From NCBI GenBank assembly GCA_949316235.1, contig OX438743.1, positions 18,287,771 through 18,351,770 of the forward strand: DNA of 64,000 nucleotides. The letters are read 5' to 3'. Made by a program: the position numbers and the translations under genes. Source of the stretch: Oegoconia quadripuncta. Its lineage: Eukaryota > Arthropoda > Insecta > Lepidoptera > Autostichidae. The notes beneath the pieces were generated by a model. That model was not told the DNA's origin and made no database searches. It worked only from the letters and a program-made list of their open reading frames with translations. Positions 31,146 through 42,370 of this stretch are shown here, in pieces; within the stretch, counting starts at the first letter, position 1, and each line of letters starts with the position of its first letter.

Positions 31146-31455
31146 TGTGCGTTGGAATTACATAATCTGATACTACCATCGCCATGTCATCTTTACTAGG
31201 CGCGGGGAGCGATTGCACCTGTATGTAGTTAACTTACCGAACATTCGCACTAAGCGGTTTGACTGTTCATTCATAATGCGAACAGCAAAGGCACGGAACT
31301 CCTGAATCCAAGTCTTCGGCAGTCTTTCCTGAATCCAACAACCTTGCGATTACAAGAGCAGAGTGATTAGGCATCTACTGAGATCACGTGCTTCATCTTC
31401 GGCCAAATCGACACTTTCCATCAGGTGAGATTGTGGTCAAACGCGTATACAGTTA
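31146..31455 (+). mobile_element. LINE 3' end, decayed copy of the 11.5-kb family
   Basis: Contains ordered DNA blocks equivalent to the 11486-11770 coding end: GAACATTCGCACTAAG, AGTCTTTCCTGAATCC, GCAGAGTGATTAGGCATCTA. It also has the tail ATCAGGTGAGATTGTGGTCA. Indels destroy the frame. No A-rich tail is kept. Confidence 0.75.
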
Positions 31456-32017
31456 AGACTTTGACAGACCACTGAATGCCTACAGACGTAATAACAATAA
31501 AACATCTATTGTGTCTGGTTCTGTGTCCGTGAACGTGTTAATCATAAAAGGAAATAAGGAATGCTAAACAAGCTACAAGCGAAAATTCGCAACAGTCCTA
31601 TAATTTTATTTTATTTTTCTAGCCATTTAAATTACAAAATATATCATCTAATTGGGGTGTATAGACTTTTTGTTAGCTATATAAAATATAACCTTATATA
31701 TATAAGAAACCTGTAGTAACTAATCGAAAATTAGTTAAGTTTACAGAATCTCATTGTTCTCTCACGCGACTACGCGCGATATCATGTGGTGTAAAATACA
31801 GCGAGCTGTGTTAGAGCACCGCACTAAACTTGGAATAAAACTTACAAATTACTTTTGCCGTCTAAAACAGACTGTCTAGTCTAATTTCATTTTTCCAAAC
31901 TTAGATTACTTAAGTTTTGTAGATATTGTAAGATTTCAAAGGGTTTTAGAACAAAATGACAATGGTGCATGGTGAAATTTATGAAGTGATGTAGAACCAA
32001 GTAAAGTTTTAACCAAA
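31456..32017. other. Intergenic, no gene recognised
   Basis: AT-rich. No coding pattern. Confidence 0.4.
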
Positions 32018-32353
32018 TTTTTTTTTATTATGCTAAACGGGTTGGTACTTGGCCTCATTCACACCTGATGTTAAGTGAAGATGAGGTCGAAGGTGGAAGC
32101 GTACCGACCCGGAAACCCCAACACATTTGGGGGACTGGCTATCTTTATCTTTGACAACCCGAACACAACAATGCTATTAACATTGCTGCTTGGCGGCAGA
32201 TTTAGATAAGATGGTGGTAGCTAGCCAGGCGGGCATTTAAAATGCCCTACAACCAACCAAACCGAGTACTCAAACATGTACCCCGCTGGGGATCGAACCC
32301 GCGACCTCCGAATCGTAAACCCAATGTTGTTTACATTGAGTCACGGAGGCGGC
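32018..32353 (-). mobile_element. SINE-A, full-length
   Basis: Complete on the minus strand. It has an A-rich end at 32018-32030, the TTCACACCTGATGTTAAGTG tail, the body, a GGTTCGATCC B box near 32290, and a GCCGCCTCCGTGACTC head at the right end. Confidence 0.92.
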
Positions 32354-32429
32354 CAAGTTAAGTAAAGTTGTTACAATTGGTTTGAAATTAAATGAAAATG
32401 ACAATCAAAATTAACTGAATTTGGAATGA

Positions 32430-32668
32430 AGAAATCCGTAGACGAACGAAAGTCACCGACAATAACCCAGCGGAAGTGGTAGTGCGCGGGGCATAAAGCG
32501 CGTAAGACTGATAGCCCTTAGGGCATTAAGGTGCTGTATTGGAGACCACAGCGAGTGGACTACCTAATGAAGGTCACGGAAAGAGCCCTTCCAACCGGTC
32601 GATCTGGAAATCTATGTGGGAGGCCAATGTTGAGCAGTGGACATCTTGGGGCTGATATGATGATGATG
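32430..32668 (+). mobile_element. RTE-type LINE 3' end
   Basis: Ends with GGAGGCCAATGTTGAGCAGT then GGACATCTTGGGGCTGATAT and a GATGATGATG tail. These are the DNA counterparts of the EA-Y-x-QQW C-terminus and the simple-repeat tail of RTE elements. Upstream, CACAGCGAGTGG and GGACTACC fit the decayed preceding coding region. Confidence 0.7.
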
Positions 32669-32679
32669 TTAATGAAGGT

Positions 32680-32720
32680 TTTTTTTTATGCACAACGGGT
32701 TTTTACTTGACCTCAATCAC
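32680..32720 (-). mobile_element. SINE-A tail, left part of a copy split by an R1-type LINE
   Basis: An A run on the minus strand, GTGCATAAA-like end and TTGACCTCAATCAC. The SINE resumes at 35659 after the LINE, with that 14-bp word duplicated. Confidence 0.88.
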
Positions 32721-32749
32721 TCAATCATTCCCCCCTGTGGTTCTGCGAG

Positions 32750-35137
32750 AGGCGGCAATACACGGGCCGCGGTCCAGAAACAGAATACCGCAGAACCCAG
32801 GTGGAGTCATTTATCATGGCACACAACTTCATGATACTCAACAGAGAGGGTCAACCAACTACCTTCAGCTCTCCAAACGGTTCGTCCAATATAGATGTCA
32901 CCCTAGCACCCCGAGGCTTGGACATGCGCGACTGGACAGTGCACGATGACGCAAGCTCAAGCGACCACCGTCTCATTACGTTTAGTATGAACCGCGAGAG
33001 AACCGCCAGAAACCCCGCGACGCCAAGTGACGAACCGAGAGTATACAGGGGCCGAGTTGTTGACTGGGACCGATTCAGGGCGGTTTTGCACGTCCGTGTT
33101 GGCGCGATCAATCTAAGCACAGATGCTACTACAATCTGTAGGGCATTTGGCCACTCCCTGAATCGCACAGCCGAGGAATGTCTGGGACGGGTTAAAAGAA
33201 GCCGCGAAAGAGGGTATGAATGGTGGTCCCCGGCACTCGATTCGCTGAGGAAGTCCCAGAACAGGGCCCGCCGTAAATGGCAAGGGAGCCGCGTGGATGG
33301 CGGTCAGCGGGAGGAGCTCCTTAAGGGCGCCTTCCTAGTAGCGAAACGAGCGTACCGGACGGCTATGGAAAAGGCAGAGTTAGAATACTTCAGGGAAATG
33401 GCGGACACCGGGAACCATGACCCATGGGGCCTCGCATACCGTGCGGCGAGCGGGAGGAGGAGACCGCCGGCCAACATCATCAACGGTACCCGCTATGCGG
33501 AGGGCTTTGCAGGCACCACAGAGGAGGCCATGATCAGCCTCGTCGGCTCACTGTGCCCAGACGACGACCCCGGCGCCGACTCGGAGTATCACAGGACCGT
33601 CAGGCTGGCGGCCGCCTGCGCGCCCGCCGGCGCGGACTGTGATCCTCCGAGCCGGGAAGCCGTGGGCAGGGTTATCAAATCTTTGCCCAATAACACGCCC
33701 GGCATGGACGGCATCACTGCCCAAATAGTGAAGAATGCGTGGAGGGTTGCAGCCGCCGAGATGGCCGCAATGTATGCGGCATGCATTCGGGAGGGGGTCT
33801 TCCCGGATGACTGGAAGGTGGGTAGGCTCGTCGTACTCCCCAAGGGAAACGGTAGGCCCCTCACCGACCCCAAGGCCTATCGGCCGATCACCCTTCTATC
33901 GGTCCTCGGGAAGATTCTGGAGAGGCTCCTTCTCGAGTGCATGTCAGGCCTTCAGAGTAGGTTATCAGAGGCCCAGCACGGCTTCACCCGCGGCCGGTCG
34001 ACCACGACCGCACTCGAAGCCATCCTAAAGGTACCCCGTTCGGCGGAAGAGACCTATATGCAGGCGGTGATGCTCGACATATCCGGGGCCTTCGACAACG
34101 CCTGGTGGCCAATGATACTGGTCAAGCTAAAGCAGGGCGACTGCCCACCTAACATCTACAGGATGTTGGTGGACTACTTCCTGCGGCGGCGGGTTGGCCT
34201 GGTCATTGGCGGCCGGACTTTGTGGAAGGTCGCGACAATGGGATGCCCCCAGGGCTCGGTACTCGGCCCAATACTGTGGAACCTCCTGATGGATGACATG
34301 TTGAGGCTGCCGGTTCCACAGGGTGTAGAGATGGTCGCCTACGCGGACGACACGACCGTACTCATCAGAGCCCAATCAAGAGCAGCCATCGAGCGAAACG
34401 CGGCAACCACTCTCGCGGCTGTGGCCGCCTGGGGGACCCGCAACAGGCTGCAGTTCTCCGCGCAAAAATCCGTGACTATCACCCTAAAGGGCAAATTTAA
34501 AAGACCGCCAACTATCAGATTCAATGGGCAATCAATTAAACACATGAGCCAAGCCACCGTGTTGGGCGTGATCTTGGACGAGGCGGGGTCTTTCGGGCCC
34601 CACGCGACAAGGATCGGGGAGAGGGCGTCCGCGTGCTTTGGGAAGGTCGTTCGGCGTCTTCCTGGGGCATCAGGTATCCCGCTCTCCACTCGGAGAGCGG
34701 GATGTGGCCACGAATGTTCCCTTATAAAGGACTCCCTTTATAAGGGAACATTCGTGGCCACCGTCACCTACGCGGCGGCAGTCTGGAGCCACCGGGTCCC
34801 ACTACACGTGGTGAAGAGCCCACTGCTGCACACCCAGCGCCCCGCCCTGATCCTGCTCACCAAGGCCTACCGCTCGAACAGCACGGCGGCCCTCCCGGTA
34901 CTAGCGGGAGTGCTCCCGGCTGATCTGGAGGTGGCCAGGGTGGGCACGATCGAGCGGAGTCACCCGAGCGCTTCCCCGGACCACCTAGCCGAGATAAGGA
35001 GAGAGGCTGAATGCGAGGTGATGAACGCATGGCAGCGCAGATGGGAGGCCGAGGGTAAGGGGCGGGACTTGTTCCGTTTTTTTTCCCCTCGGTCTCGAAG
35101 CGGATGGAGATGGACTGGGTCCACCCGGACCACATAA
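32750..35137 (+). pseudogene. R1-clade ORF2: endonuclease end plus reverse transcriptase
   Basis: The frame is open from the 5' truncation. A fragment of the APE-type endonuclease has SSNIDVTLAP and the SSSDHRLI active-site motif (~residue 52-58 counted from 32801). RT follows, with AYRPITLLSVLGKILERLLL, GFTRGRSTTTALEA, the DISGAFDNAWW motif, GCPQGSVLGPILWNLLMDD, and catalytic YADD at ~514-517. A 36-bp in-frame insertion at about 34700-34735 adds GCGHECSLIKDS between RA and LYK. The frame is lost at a T8 run (~35078-35085), where one extra base shifts it to a false stop at 35138. Confidence 0.93.
34676..34761. repeat. Two adjacent perfect inverted repeats, both with ACTC spacer
   Basis: First: ATCCCGCTCTCC / GGAGAGCGGGAT (34676-34687, 34692-34703) around ACTC. 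Second: 27-bp arms (34704-34730, 34735-34761) beginning GTGGCCACGAATGTTCCC, also around ACTC. No mismatches were found. They abut exactly and lie inside the RT ORF without breaking it. Confidence 0.95.
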
Positions 35138-35515
35138 CGTCGCAGCTGCTCACGGGACACGGCTGCCTTAAGGGCAGACTGTGAGACCTCAGCTTAGCAG
35201 AGGAGGGCACGTGCCTATGCGGTGGGGAAGTGGACGAGTACAGGGACCACGTGCTGTGGGAGTGTCCGCTGTACGAGGAGGGGAGGAAGAGTATGCTGGA
35301 TTCGCTGGAGCGCACTGTGCAGGGACCGGTCTACTTCGAGGAACTCGTATGCTCAAAGGCGAATTACGCAGCGTTGCGGGCTTTTGCCAAAGACTGGCAC
35401 AAGAGTAGACGGGCAATGGAGCTAGCCGAGGAGCCCAACAGTGATGGCACATCTTTAACAAGAAACCTGAGGGCGAAGTACTGTGGTGTGGCGTCAGCCC
35501 CAGAAAGGGGAGAAT
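35086..35515 (+). pseudogene. R1-clade ORF2 C-terminus with CCHC motif
   Basis: After the frameshift the protein continues as SKRMEMDWVHPDHITSQLLT, meets a TGA at 35182-35184 (probably a CGA codon mutated at CpG), then carries TCLCGGEVDEYRDHVLWECP. This is the C-x-C...H-x4-C zinc-binding motif usual at the R1 ORF2 C-terminus. It ends AELE-type residues and ASAPERGE. It is the last part of the same gene as 32750-35137. Confidence 0.88.
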
Positions 35516-35658
35516 GACGACAAGGGACAGAATAGAGATAAAGAATTTGTAGAGTGTCAAGAAAATGTGCGTGGGGAAAGCCCGAGGACCACGCACATCA
35601 CTCGCTGTTTCGGCCCGTATACCGAGAGGTGGTAGGGCCATGGGAAGGAGGTGGGTTA

Positions 35659-35780
35659 TTGACCTCAATCACACCTGATGCTAAGTGAAAATGAGGTCGA
35701 CGGTGGAAGCGTATTGACCCGGAAACCCCAACACATTTGAGGGACTGGCTATCTTATCTTTGACAACCGGACCAACCAAA
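35659..35780 (-). mobile_element. SINE-A, right part of the copy split by the R1-type LINE
   Basis: Resumes with TTGACCTCAATCACACCTGA, then GACGGTGGAAGCGTATTGAC, CCAACACATTTGAGGG and TATCTTTGACAACC. It ends at ~35780 by truncation, so the tRNA-like head is absent. Confidence 0.88.
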
Positions 35781-35785
35781 GGGTA

Positions 35786-36240
35786 TTGGAAAGAAACAAA
35801 TTTAACTTTTTTGCTCTGTGGAGTTTAGGAAGGCCGCTAGCTTGGGAAGCCTCGTGTGTAGATACGTTGACCCCATGTTTGGTGAACCCTGCAGCGGCGG
35901 CTGCTGTAGCTGCAAGCAACAAGCGGCGCAAATACGGAAGTTCAAGTCAGGCTTACGTATTTACGCCTTTTGGAGTTGAGACCATGGGACTATGGCGGCC
36001 AGAAACGCGCCATTTGGTTAAAAACCTCTCGGCCCATTTAGTAGAAATTTCTGGTAACCGGAAGGCAGGCAGCTACCTTTGCCAGCGCATCAGCAATCTA
36101 AAGAGGGAACGCCGCCTGCCTTTTGGGCACATTGCCGCACGGCAGCCTTCTAGAAGATACTTTTTATTTGTAAATATGCATATTAGTATTGCCAATATCT
36201 TTAAATATATAGTATTAATAATGTTTGAATAAAATAAACC
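35786..36240 (+). mobile_element. LINE ORF C-terminus (same family as 17.3 and 56.3 kb)
   Basis: The 148-residue frame reads SLGRPLAWEASCVDTLTPCL, AAAAAVAASNKRRKYGSSSQ, VFTPFGVETMGLWRPE and SGNRKAGSYLCQRISNL. The order (GRPL-W-C-DTL...KRRKY...F-P-VET-G-W...YL-QRIS) is a conserved C-terminal block of a non-LTR retrotransposon ORF. It is 5'-truncated with no RT domain. The downstream AAATAAACCACTTT may be the 3' end. Confidence 0.7.
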
Positions 36241-36818
36241 ACTTTAACATCTTTCTCCCGCAATTTAAAACATAGTCCTATTTCCGGGCCAAGTTATACC
36301 TACTATTTTTCTTTAAGCTAAATTTTGAAAATTCCCGGAAAAAAATGATTAGCGCTGGCATCAAAACCAAAGCCCAAGAAGTGTGGGAAAATGCAGATGG
36401 GTGCCGCCAGTGGAATATATTCCTGAAAGACACCAACAAGACCATTATGGTATAATCCCAGACAAATAATCATGTGATGAAATAAGTTTCTTAACCTGGT
36501 TTAGATCTTTTATTTCAGTTATCCTATAGCTAAGTATAATCCAGATAGGCCAAACCAATTATATGTTGAAAGCTAATTCTCATCGGAACAGCTACACCGA
36601 TTTTCTTAAAACATGGCTTAGAACCTAGCCCACAGGGCCTAATCTTAAATTAAAGAAATATGAAAATAACAACTTTCGATGATAAGATATCATCGAAATA
36701 TACCAAAACACTGTGTCAAGTTAAATAGCTTCGTTAGATTTAAATTTCATCAAAAATAAAATCGAACCACGACAAAGACTGGGCATACATACTGCAGAAA
36801 TGAGGTTATGTCGTAGAT
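36241..36818. other. Intergenic, no gene recognised
   Basis: No features were identified. Confidence 0.4.
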
Positions 36819-37103
36819 TTCATCATCAGCCCGTAAACATCGCACTGCAGGGATATAGACCTTTCCTCGTATATTGGCGAGTATGGGCCATAGTCCACCA
36901 CGCTGGCCCAATGCGGATTGGGCATTTCACATGCCTTAGAATTAATATGTTTCCTCACGATGTTTTCCTTCGCCGTTTAAGAGCAGTCGAATAAATGCAC
37001 TTAAGTAATTAAATTAAATTTAAAAACTGGCCTGCCTGGGAATCGAACCCGGACCTCTCAAATTGGGAGACCGCGTCTTAACCGCTGAGCCACCGACGCT
37101 CTC
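36819..37103 (-). mobile_element. SINE-C, full-length
   Basis: Best preserved SINE-C copy. On the minus strand the tRNA-like head has TCGGTGGCTCAGCGG and the B box GGTTCGATTCCC. The body has ATTCGACTGCTCTTAAACGG and CATCGTGAGGAAA. The tail has CCCTGCAGTGCGATG then GGGCTGATGATG. The tail is close to the RTE 3' end. Confidence 0.9.
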
Positions 37104-37810
37104 AAGGTAGATTTAATTGTTATTAGCACAATAAATTTTATCAGTATCTTCATTTATCTCCCAACACCAACCCTATATGGCGATCATGCCAGCATCTCAG
37201 ACACAAACACACAACGTCGCCAAATACATAACACTCGTCTGTTTTCGTCGGGGGGTTAAAAATACAGATTACCTACCACCACAATGAACGAGTATATCTT
37301 AAAAAATTTCGGCATGTCCTCCATTATAGTGAATTCTGTAGCGTGGATAAATATTCGCTAATCCATACTAATATACGTAGGTAATACAACTTATAGCTGC
37401 TTGATGGCATTTCATTTGCCCTACGCCTCCCTATCAGCATATCTGCACCGCATTATTATGTAATATATATGCATATTAGGTGTCTGCCCCCCTAAATCTA
37501 GACATCAGCGTCAGTAATGGTGCCTGGGGTTAATTTTCCGGTAATCTATTAACGGCGAGTTAATGCGATTTTGAGGTTATGTCGCGCCCGCGGCGGCCAT
37601 GATGCTCCCGCCGCCATATTGAATTATCCGCGTAGGTATAGGTACGTCATCATGTCGCCATCGCCACAGGCACCGCTATATTATGCGCTAATGCACATAT
37701 TAAATTGTAAATTGAAAATTGGAAGCTGTAAATGAAGTATCGAGCAGTGGGAAAATTGTGTAATGCTTGGATCGTACAATACGAAAACCGATTTTTTTCT
37801 GACTTAAAAC
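37104..37810. other. Intergenic, no gene recognised
   Basis: A GC-rich CGCCCGCGGCGGCCATGATG patch lies near 37587. No coding frame is supported. Confidence 0.4.
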
Positions 37811-37850
37811 CGCCTCCGTTGCTCAATGTAAATAACGTAAGGTTTACAAA
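37811..37850 (+). mobile_element. SINE-A head fragment
   Basis: CCGCCTCCGTTGCTCAATGT then AAATAAC resembles the first 40 bp of SINE-A (A-box region only). Confidence 0.55.
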
Positions 37851-37914
37851 AAATTTGGCTTACTTACCAGCAAAGAAAATGTGTTATTTTAACAAAAATG
37901 TTGATAGAATTGTT

Positions 37915-38316
37915 TGTGATAGTGTTCACCATACTGGCCCAATGCGGGTTGGAGACTTCACATACCTTTGAATTATTTCTTAGTCGTGCAGGTGTCCTCA
38001 CGATGTTTTCCTTCGCCGTTTTAAGAGCAGTCGAATAAAAGCAAATAAAACAGAGAAATAAAAATTCAAAGGCATGTGAAGTCCCCAACCCGCATTGAGC
38101 GACCGTGGTACGGCCCAAACTCCCTCATTATACGAGGGAAGGCCTATGTCCCTGGGATGTTTACGGGCTGATGATGATGGAGGTTTTACAAGTTAATGGG
38201 TAATAGTCGAAAATCATTTAAAATTTGATTTTTGGTACATGGCCTGCCTGGGAATCGAACCCGGACCTTCCAAATGGGTGGCCCGTGTTTAACCGCTGAG
38301 CCACCGACGTTCTTAA
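37915..38316 (-). mobile_element. SINE-C interrupted by an inverted SINE-C piece
   Basis: The minus-strand body (37915-38045) and head (38239-38316, B box GGTTCGATTCCC) belong to one copy. Between them, 38050-38190 is a plus-strand SINE-C 3' half ending GGGCTGATGATGATGG. The facing arms (CCAATGCGGGTTGGAGACTT against AAGTCCCCAACCCGCATTG) make a long inverted repeat. Confidence 0.8.
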
Positions 38317-39474
38317 AAGCCTACTTTATATACTATTGCCGTAAATTGTTTCACGTACCCAAAACCAACTGTAAGGCGGCAGCACACTTAACACTTACAA
38401 AAATTGGCGCTTGACGGCTTAATGTTTCGCATACAAAAACTTGTTCAAGGTAAACTGTAATATTTTTCAATGAACTATCCAACGACATCACAGACGATGG
38501 AGGGCCAAAATTAAAAAAAAAATCATCCCCACTTTAGGTGTAGGGGAGATACCCTAATATTTTTGTTTTCAAGATTTTACTTTACCGCTTTGTCGGAATA
38601 ATTAATATGTAGGTATACCCAGGCCAAATTACATCGGTCTAGTGCTAGGAGTCTATGAGTTAAGCCGCTAACTGACAGACAGACATGGCGGAACTATGAG
38701 GTTTCTTGTGCTACAAGAGGACAAGTGTAATTTGAACTCACAGGGTGAGGGTTCGGTACGATTAATATGTTATATATTATGTTTACAGTAAATAAATTAT
38801 CCCAAGAACCAACTTAACTTTGTAGTTAAGTAAATCACAAAAAATTATCAAGAATTATTAGCCATTCTTAAATACCACACACATATACATACACATGAGC
38901 AATAAAGGCAAGAACTATAATTATAATTTTTACTTACCTATATTTAATACAAATATTGTATTCTTTCAAAATTTTCAGTTCACTTTCATATCTTGTATAC
39001 AAGATCTTGTATTGTATGTTTGTATCAAACAAATGTATATATCAAGTAAAGTATGTTCGAGGAAAGGAAGAGCAAGGTCTCCTGGTACAAGTATCTCAAA
39101 TACTTAAAAGGTTGCTCTCAACCTCTGATTTAAATTGATGTACGACTATAATTTGAAAATAAAGATTTTTGTATTTGTATTTTTATGCACTGTACTTATG
39201 AACACGATAATTATTAAAAATCAATCACTCTTCAGATTTTTCATAAACCAGTTTAATGTGAAATCCTGTCATTAACACCTGCCCTCTGAATGTTATCAGA
39301 GCGGACAGTTTTGAATATCCGGGCATCACCTGCCTTTGACAAGGGTTCGTCGTAAACTAGGTAGCCTGTAGGAAAATAGGGACGTCTGCAACGTGATGGG
39401 AAATCTTACGGCAAAATGGAAAGAAATGTTACGTTCTGCAAAATACTCGTATCAATAAGATCAGTCGCTTATAT
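38317..39474. other. Intergenic; one LINE-like tail
   Basis: Around 39050-39180 a stretch ending TTGAAAATAAAGATTTTTG resembles a LINE 3' end. No protein family is recognisable in the short frames. Confidence 0.4.
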
Positions 39475-39970
39475 GTATATTCTTTATTGCACCAAAATAT
39501 TACAATAACAGAGTACAAACAATAGGTCACGTACAAAGGTGGACTTATCTCTTTAAGAGATCTCTTCCAGTCAACCTGAGCATTGAAATAGGAAACTTAG
39601 TAAATTTGGGGTTTAGCAGTAAATTGTGTGCAAAAGAAAAAATCATATAACGAATAATAAAACCAATAAAAAAAGAAAAGATAACTGAATAATAAACTTA
39701 CACTAAATATATTACATATACCTACTGCGAAATATATACATAACATAATTTAAATATATATATATATACTATAAACCTACATACACATACTAATAATATC
39801 ACGAAAGATGGGAGAGGTAATGCTCTTTTAGCCTTTTCTTAAATACTGCAATTGAAGGGCTGTCCTGAATTAATTTTGGCAGTTTATTCCACATCATGGC
39901 TGCTTGAACACTAAAGGAGTGAAAAAGAAAGTTTGTGGTGGCTCTAGGAAGTGTTATAGTACATTATAAA
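39475..39970 (-). mobile_element. LINE C-terminus and 3' UTR
   Basis: The minus-strand coding end (39799-39967) reads RATTNFLFHSFSVQAAMMWN, KLPKLIQDSPSIAVFKKRLK and EHYLSHLS-stop. The W-N-x-LP...FK-x-x-LK-x-x-YL pattern is diagnostic of LINE ORF C-termini. The 3' UTR contains GACTGGAAGAGATCTCTTAA and TTTGGTGCAATAAAGAATAT. Related copies are at 4.7 and 60.6 kb. Confidence 0.75.
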
Positions 39971-41930
39971 GCATTAATACTCCCACACATTCCCACACAT
40001 CCACAACAAACTTACGCACACACACATACACACGACAGGAGAACAGGTAAATACATGTAAAAAAAAAAGTTAAATGCTATCATCAGCTATTTCTGCGAGT
40101 GATGTCTCTCTATTTTAGGGCACTTGGTACTAATCTGTGCTTTAGTTTAATTTTCCCGTGTTTTACCGCGAGTTGTGTCATGCATAGTAATATGTCAAAC
40201 CTTATAATTGGCTTAATAAGTATGTAATTTAATTTTAAATAATATATAAGGATATGCTGTAAAGTTTGTTGAAAATAAATAAATAAATTATTTAGATAGA
40301 TAAATCGTTTATTTGTTACTCCAATCACACACATGCATAAAGTTTGTCGCGGTACTGCGAACGCTCAGCTGCCGTAGGTAATGGGCGCCGTAGAGAGGAT
40401 GGGGTTCAGGGTCGTAGGTTTCAGGCCCCTACCAGGACTGCAGCCACTGATGAACGGTGAAGAAGGTGAAGAACAGGAAGAAGGTATATGCACTTGTAAA
40501 ACTCAATACTGGGTCATATTGTTGCACCCCAAAGAATAGTTTAGTTCGCAAGCTGCGTCATGACTGACTAGTTTTTGAAAATAATTTAGAATTCAGAATT
40601 TTGAATAATGTTCCAAAAAAGAAAACTCCAAAGAGATTACCGAAAAGAAGACAGAATTTATAAGAGGTTGTACACCTCGTTACAAGTTTAAAGAGTCTTT
40701 CTTAAAACGAACTTAAAAGGTAAGTACTAGGTACAGAACAACTAAAGCATATGTGTGCTGCAGTAGCACAAAAGGGTCTCAACTCAGTGTATGAGATTGT
40801 CCAAAGAACAAAACACTGATTTTCAGCTATTACCCGAGGAGAATCATAGGTACAAGTGCAACATAAATAAAAAAAAAACAATGCTGGATTAGTGTAAATG
40901 ATAATATGAGTACAATATAGAAATAAAGAAATATGTTGTATGAGTTGTTGAGTGATAGAAACCTACATCAAATATAAATTATAGATTTTTTTTGCAATGT
41001 ACTGAAATTAAGAAATTAAGAAAATTAAAAAATTTGTGAAATGTAGAGACGAGTGATTGTATATTTGCCAACCAACCAACAAATGTCAACAGATTTTCGC
41101 GTATAATTTCGTCGCATAAAAGAATTGAACAAGCCCTGCTCTTCCTACGTGTAAGTGTCCTAAAAGGCGACTAAGGGATTTCACATAAAAGAACATCTCT
41201 ATATACTTGCACGTTTTAACGTAGGTTCACCTACTAGCACGTGTGTATTTCTGCATATTTGGAATGATGAACCGTGGATATTATTCCAAGCGTTGATATT
41301 TTAATGTTTAGAACATCCAAACGGTTACCTATATTTGGGGTATCTGACCACCCTATTTGGGATAAAGATCGTGACGTTATGTATCAATAGATTTGCATGA
41401 TTCAAGGGCGATAGGCTCTCCCCTTGTCACGTGTGCATTTCAGTATTACATTTCAAATGGTTGACCGTCTCACCTGCCTTGAGCACGTACCACTCGTAGC
41501 TCATGTAAAATTTCTACTCCCTCATTAGTTCTGTGCCGACCACAATGACGCACGATTTTTATCACTGATTTGTTCGAAGACGTAAGGCTGTACAGAATTG
41601 CTCATTGCACAAAGTACTCGCATAAATACAATATTTAATTAAAAGTCATTAATTTTATTGTGTATTTATTAAATTGCTAAGTAGTTATTCGATTGACGGA
41701 TAATTTAATCCTTTATTTTCAGAGGGTAATCAAATTCATGCACAGGCGACAGCACGATGACTGTCACACTACCAGTGTAGCATGACATCGTTTGTCGCGC
41801 GCGACGTAGGCGTGAGAGTGGAATAATTGTATATTTCGTCTAAGTGAATGAGCAGCACAATTATTATTTATTTTATTTATCTCCTTTTTGGCGAAGTCAT
41901 AAGAAGAATTAAGTGTATGTGAGATAATTA
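39971..41930. other. Intergenic with one (GATA) LINE tail
   Basis: A TTAGATAGATAAATCGTTTA block at 40290-40350 matches the tails at 25.4 and 56.0 kb. The rest is unassigned. Confidence 0.45.
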
Positions 41931-42370
41931 AAGATACATGTTAATAATAAGTTCCCACATGTAAAAAATTTCGCGTGACATAAACGTTTATCGAGAGATA
42001 TGGAAAATCTCCACCGACAAGAGCAAGGCTCTTCAATAACTAACTAAACGTTTATCGCGGCTGACATGCTACGGGGGCAGTGTCAGCTGGCCGCGCTGGA
42101 AATGTGAACGCAGGGAGACATGCTTATACTAAAAGTTTGCAAATTTCTATCATAAAGTTTATAGACTATTGATGAAGGTCAGACCACAATTAAGCGGCGC
42201 TACGTCGAACTGCACTGAAAGTCACTTCACAGCAACTATCGCACTATAACTGCAGCCGTTTAGTTAGTTATTTAAGAGCCTTGCTCTTGTCGGTGGAGTT
42301 TTTTCCTCGATAAACGTTTGTGACACGCGAAATTTTTTACATGTGGGAACTTATTATTAACATGTATCTT
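41931..42370. mobile_element. MITE-like element with ~115-bp inverted ends
   Basis: The left end (41931-42048) and right end (42263-42370) are reverse complements. Shared words include AAGATACATGTTAATAATAA, GTTCCCACATGTAAAAAATT, TTATCGAG and CACCGACAAGAGCAAGGCTC. The core has no ORF. The target duplication is unclear. Confidence 0.85.

Larger units (their letters stand above)
32721..35658 (+). mobile_element. R1-clade LINE, 5'-truncated, with 14-bp target duplication
   Basis: 2938 bp. TTGACCTCAATCAC is present at 32707-32720 and 35659-35672. A ~14-bp duplication is typical of R1-clade insertions. It starts within the endonuclease domain and ends GGAGGTGGGTTA without poly(A), also usual for R1-like elements. 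GC-rich coding (~60%) contrasts with the AT-rich surroundings. Confidence 0.92.

Noticed and set aside
34676..34761. Rho-independent-type terminators
   Set aside because: The sequence is a eukaryotic LINE coding region; the hairpins interrupt a conserved RT segment in frame and have no T tract.
34857..35668. Several minus-strand ORFs over the R1 LINE
   Set aside because: They are shadows of a GC-rich plus-strand coding region; the plus frame has the RT motifs and the minus frames have none.
41931..42370. Origin of replication or regulatory palindrome
   Set aside because: The ~115-bp inverted ends with a non-coding core are better explained as a MITE.
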